From Thermoplasmata archaeon (lineage in GTDB: Archaea; Thermoplasmatota; JAKEGO01), in the NCBI GenBank assembly GCA_022615805.1, contig JAKEGO010000052.1, positions 1 to 14,865 on the forward strand: 14,865 bases of DNA. Direction: 5' to 3'. Positions 11,583 to 14,865 of this stretch are shown piece after piece; position 1 is the stretch's first letter, and each line of letters opens with the position of its first letter. The translations under genes and the position numbers were made by a program. A model generated the notes under the pieces. It was not told where the DNA came from, made no database searches, and saw nothing but the letters and a program-made list of their open reading frames with translations.

Positions 11583-14500
11583 TCATTTGACTTTCGCAAC
11601 GTCTTCAGTCCCGTCCTCGGCACCGTCGTCCTCGTATTCGATGCCGTCCGCGGGACCTCCCTCGTCCGGGATGTCCCTGATCCCGGCGCCTCTCCTGCCT
11701 CCTCTCCCTCCCCATTCCGGGGTCGCTCCAAGGTCCTCGGGTTCGCCCCCGTCCTCGGCGTCCTCCGGCGCCTCCTCGTATTCGGGAGTGTCCCCGGCAA
11801 CGTCTCCTTCCATCAGGTCGTCGCCCTCGCCGCCTGCCCGCTCGCGTGCGATGGCCCGCCCCGTCCTCGCGAACGGCCCACTGGCCCCATCGACGCTCCC
11901 GGGCCCGGTCTCCCCTGGCACCTTGGCCCTCATGCTGGGGTACCTCTCGACATGCTTCCCTCCGGTGGCGCCCAGCCCCTGGAAGTCCACCGACGGCTCG
12001 TGCGTCTCCGGCGGCGCCTCCCGTTCGGCGGGGACCTCCTCCTCGGCCCCTTTCACGGCCTCCGCCCCCTCCTTGCGGTGGCGCCCCTCGATGAGCTTCA
12101 GGATCTGCTCCCCGCTGGTCTCATCGTCGCGCCAGGCGTCCTCCTCGATCTTCGTGGGCAGGAGCGCCCCGCATTCGGGGCACCGGTGCGCCATGGTGTC
12201 CTCCAGTTCCGCCCTGCAGCGGGGGCATCTGGGCTTCCCTGCCCGCGCCTTGAGGCGGTCCACGAGGCTTCGCCTCCGCAGGAAGAGGACGGCGAGGACG
12301 ATGAACGCGATGACCGCCCCGGCGACGAGGACGAGCGGGAGCATGTCCGCATCCCTCCCGGCCTCGCGGGGTTCCAGCATCGGGGCGAAGATGGTCAAGT
12401 GCGTGACGTTCGCCCAAACGTAGCCTTCCCGCACGTTCGGGCCGGTCCTCTCCGCCGGATGCCACTGTCCGCCCACGGCGTCCCAGTAATGGATGTGAAG
12501 GCGCGATCGCTCGATGCCCGGCATGAGGTCGCCGGGGAATATCGTCACGTTCGCCCATGTGACGTTCGCGTCGAAGGGATCGACATCCACCTCGATGAAG
12601 ATGCCCACATGGGCCCCCTTCCCTCCCGAGGGGTCCGTGGCGAGGGATGCGGACATCGACCCTGTTCCGAGGATGGCGACGGCGACGTCGGCATGACCGC
12701 CCGAGAAGTCGACCCTCGCGGTGACGACCCTCTCGGCGGCCGCGACGGACACGGTTATCGGGTCCGCCTCGCTCCCGACGGTGGCGTTGGAGAAGCCGTC
12801 GGTCGCGCGGATCCAGTACCTCGCGGACGGAGGTGCGACCGCGTAGTCGGGTATGACGGCGATGAAGGTGCCGTTGCGCCTGTCCCCGGACACGGGGAAC
12901 ATCTCGACGCCGGAATGGCCGAACATGTACCTGGGATCGATGAAAAGCAGTTCGGCGAACTCGACGTACCTGTCGTCCGAGATGGTCGCGACCACGGCGA
13001 GCGATTCGCCCCACACCGCTCCGGCCGACGGGACGTGGTCGATGGTGGGCGCCTCGACGTCCGTCGGTGATGTCACCGTGACGTTGTAGGGACCGCCCAA
13101 GGCGGGCGAGGTCACCAGGTTCGTCCCGTCGGATGCCTCGATGTAGTACCAGAGGCCGGGCGACACGCTGACCGCAGGGATCGTGGCCGTGTACACCGGC
13201 CCACCCGACATCGGGGCGGCGACGGCGCCATCGTCGCTCCGGAACACGAGCGAAACGTTGCCGACCCTCGCGTCGTCAATCACGAGAGCCGTGACCGTCA
13301 CGGGGATGCGTAGGAGGGCCGTGAGCATCGGGGCATGGAAGATCAACGGCGCCGCGGTATCGGTCGCGTTGAGGTCGACCGCGAACGAGCGCTGCGCGGA
13401 GGGGGCATCGAACGCGCCGTCGCTCGTGATGACGCGCCATTCATATTCCGTACCGTCTTCCAGGTCGACCGTTGTGTGGGTCGCTGCGCCCATCGGGTGC
13501 GACGTCGGAACGGACCGCGCCGGGCCGAGGAGGAGCGTGTAGACGAGCTCGTCGCCGTCCCTGTCGTATCCCTGCCAGGCGAGGGTCACCGAGGTGGAGT
13601 TCACGGTCGCCCCGTCGCCCGGCATCAGGAGGTCCACGGACGGCGGGTGCGGGACGCCGGTGTTGTCGATCGTGATGTTCGCGGCGGCGGCCTCTCCGGC
13701 GTTCCACGGGTCGGATGGCAGGGCTCGCAGCCATACGGTGCCATTGTGGGCAGGGAGGTCGAAGGTCGACCACCACATGAACGCGTGGGACACGCCGGCC
13801 GCGCTGGAATTGAGCATCGTGGTCTGGTTGTCCGTCGGCACCATCGTCCAGGTCAGACCGTCCGCGCTGTACTCGAGGGTGACGTTGACGGGGTCCCCCT
13901 CCTCGTCGATCACGTCAGCACGCAGCGTGACCAGCCCGGCGCCGGAGGCAGGCGATGTGAAGACCATCGAAGGAGGCTCGTCCGGGACAGCGATGGTCCG
14001 GACCCCCTCGTAAAGCCCGGTGATGTTCTCCTCTGTGCGGTGCCCACCGTAACGTACCTCGAAGGAGGTCAATGCATCCTGCGTTCCGTTCCCGGTCACG
14101 CGTCTCACGTGGGCCAGGAACCAGGCACCGTTCCCGCTCCTGCCGGTCAAGGCGTCGCTTCCGCCGAACCCGGGGGTGGCGTACTCAGCGGCGAGGTCCG
14201 ACGCGACGCTTACCTCCGCGCCCTCGAGCGGCTCCCACCGGGGCGATGTCATGAGGACCTTTATCCTGGCCCAGGAGTGGACATCGATGGTGGAGTTATC
14301 GACGTCCCCTCCCTGGAACGTGAGGTTCGTCGCCTCGAAATCCGACCAGTATGCCCAGAGGCTCGATACGTTGACCCGCACCAGCGTCCCGGCGGAGCCG
14401 ACGAGCCACAGGTGCCCCGCCAGGAGCCCAGCGGCATCGACGGTGCAGTTCTGAACGGCAATACGCGCGGCGGAGAAGGCGCAGTCCTCGATCGCGACGT

Positions 14501-14865
14501 CCGACCAGCGGGCGGTGAGGCCGCCAGGGTGAACGACGTCAGCACCTGAGATCGTCACGTCATCGCTGAAGGCCACGAGCGCCAACGCCTCTCCGGCGAG
14601 TCCCGTCAGGACGACCCCGGTCGAGTTCACCAGGCCGATGAAGCCCTTTCCGGAAGCGTTCACCGCCCCGGCGAGCCCCTCGGCGTAGAGGATCGGAAGC
14701 CCGCCGTGGAGATTGGAGCCGTCGATGTCATGGATGTAGTGCTCCATCGCGATGCCCGCGACGCTCAGCTCGTTCATCTCGCAGTTGCGCAGGACGGAGC
14801 CGAGGGCGGAGGAGAGGGAGAGGATGCCGTCGGTCGTCACGCCGTCGAGGATGGCGCCGGAGACC
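11583..14865 (-). CDS. Large surface protein: beta-helix, Ig domains, membrane helix, zinc ribbon; N-terminus outside window
   Basis: The frame is open at the right edge, so the N-terminus and promoter are missing; 1,093 codons are visible. Counting from the GTG at 14840: a parallel beta-helix-like repeat region (1 to about 195, NosD-type); Ig/FN3-like domains at about 287-393, 397-489, 495-592 and 594-698; and a domain at about 703-822 (WANVTIFPGDLM, HIHYWDAVGGQW, YVWANVTHLTIFAP) of the type that precedes anchors in archaeal surface proteins. One membrane helix follows (833-854) with a stop-transfer RRR (855-857). The inside part has a zinc ribbon (Cys872, 875, 887, 890: CPRC, CPEC), then a helix LKLIEGRHRK and a Glu/Asp/Gly-rich disordered tail (920-1085). 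N-glycosylation sequons are numerous outside. Probable role: adhesion or envelope sensing with a cytosolic partner; not proven. Confidence 0.88.
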   Translation of the reverse strand, partial: VSGAILDGVTTDGILSLSSALGSVLRNCEMNELSVAGIAMEHYIHDIDGSNLHGGLPILYAEGLAGAVNASGKGFIGLVNSTGVVLTGLAGEALALVAFSDDVTISGADVVHPGGLTARWSDVAIEDCAFSAARIAVQNCTVDAAGLLAGHLWLVGSAGTLVRVNVSSLWAYWSDFEATNLTFQGGDVDNSTIDVHSWARIKVLMTSPRWEPLEGAEVSVASDLAAEYATPGFGGSDALTGRSGNGAWFLAHVRRVTGNGTQDALTSFEVRYGGHRTEENITGLYEGVRTIAVPDEPPSMVFTSPASGAGLVTLRADVIDEEGDPVNVTLEYSADGLTWTMVPTDNQTTMLNSSAAGVSHAFMWWSTFDLPAHNGTVWLRALPSDPWNAGEAAAANITIDNTGVPHPPSVDLLMPGDGATVNSTSVTLAWQGYDRDGDELVYTLLLGPARSVPTSHPMGAATHTTVDLEDGTEYEWRVITSDGAFDAPSAQRSFAVDLNATDTAAPLIFHAPMLTALLRIPVTVTALVIDDARVGNVSLVFRSDDGAVAAPMSGGPVYTATIPAVSVSPGLWYYIEASDGTNLVTSPALGGPYNVTVTSPTDVEAPTIDHVPSAGAVWGESLAVVATISDDRYVEFAELLFIDPRYMFGHSGVEMFPVSGDRRNGTFIAVIPDYAVAPPSARYWIRATDGFSNATVGSEADPITVSVAAAERVVTARVDFSGGHADVAVAILGTGSMSASLATDPSGGKGAHVGIFIEVDVDPFDANVTWANVTIFPGDLMPGIERSRLHIHYWDAVGGQWHPAERTGPNVREGYVWANVTHLTIFAPMLEPREAGRDADMLPLVLVAGAVIAFIVLAVLFLRRRSLVDRLKARAGKPRCPRCRAELEDTMAHRCPECGALLPTKIEEDAWRDDETSGEQILKLIEGRHRKEGAEAVKGAEEEVPAEREAPPETHEPSVDFQGLGATGGKHVERYPSMRAKVPGETGPGSVDGASGPFARTGRAIARERAGGEGDDLMEGDVAGDTPEYEEAPEDAEDGGEPEDLGATPEWGGRGGRRGAGIRDIPDEGGPADGIEYEDDGAEDGTEDVAKVK

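Noticed and set aside
10528..13070. Long plus-strand frames at 10528-12423 and 11436-13070
   Set aside because: They run antisense to the zinc-ribbon and surface-protein genes, change composition along their length and show no family motif.
13335..14549. 404-codon plus-strand frame opposite the surface protein
   Set aside because: Arg/Gly/Val-rich antisense shadow; the minus frame has coherent Ig and beta-helix pattern.

Overview
The window looks like archaeal chromosome, most likely a high-GC member of the Thermoplasmata or a related euryarchaeal lineage. The evidence is A/T-rich TATA-like boxes about 25-30 bases ahead of leaderless or short-leader starts, GGAGG/GGTGATC Shine-Dalgarno (SD) sites inside operons, an archaeal FeoA/FeoB/FeoC iron locus, surface proteins with a beta-helix, Ig repeats and a single membrane anchor, and several short zinc-ribbon proteins. 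No marker gene (rRNA, tRNA, ribosomal protein) is present, so the lineage is an inference. I found no CRISPR array, insertion sequence or phage gene.

Layout from left to right. Positions 1-1478 (minus) hold the first 492 residues of an OPT-family oligopeptide transporter that runs off the left edge. After a 0.5 kb non-coding gap, the plus strand carries an iron-uptake operon (1975-5301). Its members are a tandem-domain FeoA, FeoB, a small four-helix membrane protein, a possible 16-residue micro-ORF, and a FeoC-like winged-helix protein with a Cys loop. The genes overlap or nearly touch. The promoter has a TATA box at 1901-1909 and an inverted repeat TTAGG-N4-CCTAA at 1923-1936, a DtxR/IdeR-like iron operator at the expected transcription start. 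A separate leaderless plus-strand gene (5447-6019) encodes a small PAPS-sulfotransferase-like P-loop protein. A possible 26-40 residue CPWC protein follows at 6245-6367.

From 6442 to the right edge all genes are on the minus strand, so they are transcribed right to left. First in that order is a large surface protein (11583-14865, N-terminus outside the window) with a beta-helix, Ig/FN3 domains, one membrane helix, a zinc ribbon and a long acidic tail. Next is a cytosolic-looking protein with an Ig-like domain, a mixed alpha/beta domain, a Gly/Pro linker and a zinc ribbon (10189-11403). Then comes a tight cluster of secreted cupredoxin, membrane-tethered DUF4430 protein and DUF6580 S-component-like membrane protein (8263-10136). 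A helix-hairpin-helix protein is joined by a GTGA overlap to a dCMP deaminase (6751-8174), followed by a two-helix small membrane protein (6442-6678).

Functionally the window reads as a cell-envelope and nutrient-uptake neighbourhood: ferrous iron import under metal control, peptide or metal-chelate import by OPT, and a possible cofactor or metal capture module (cupredoxin, DUF4430, DUF6580). A nucleotide-metabolism pair with an unexplained DNA-binding-like partner is also present. The most interesting items for follow-up are the cupredoxin/DUF4430/DUF6580 cluster, the HhH/dCMP deaminase pair, the extra small genes of the feo operon, and the Ig-plus-zinc-ribbon protein.
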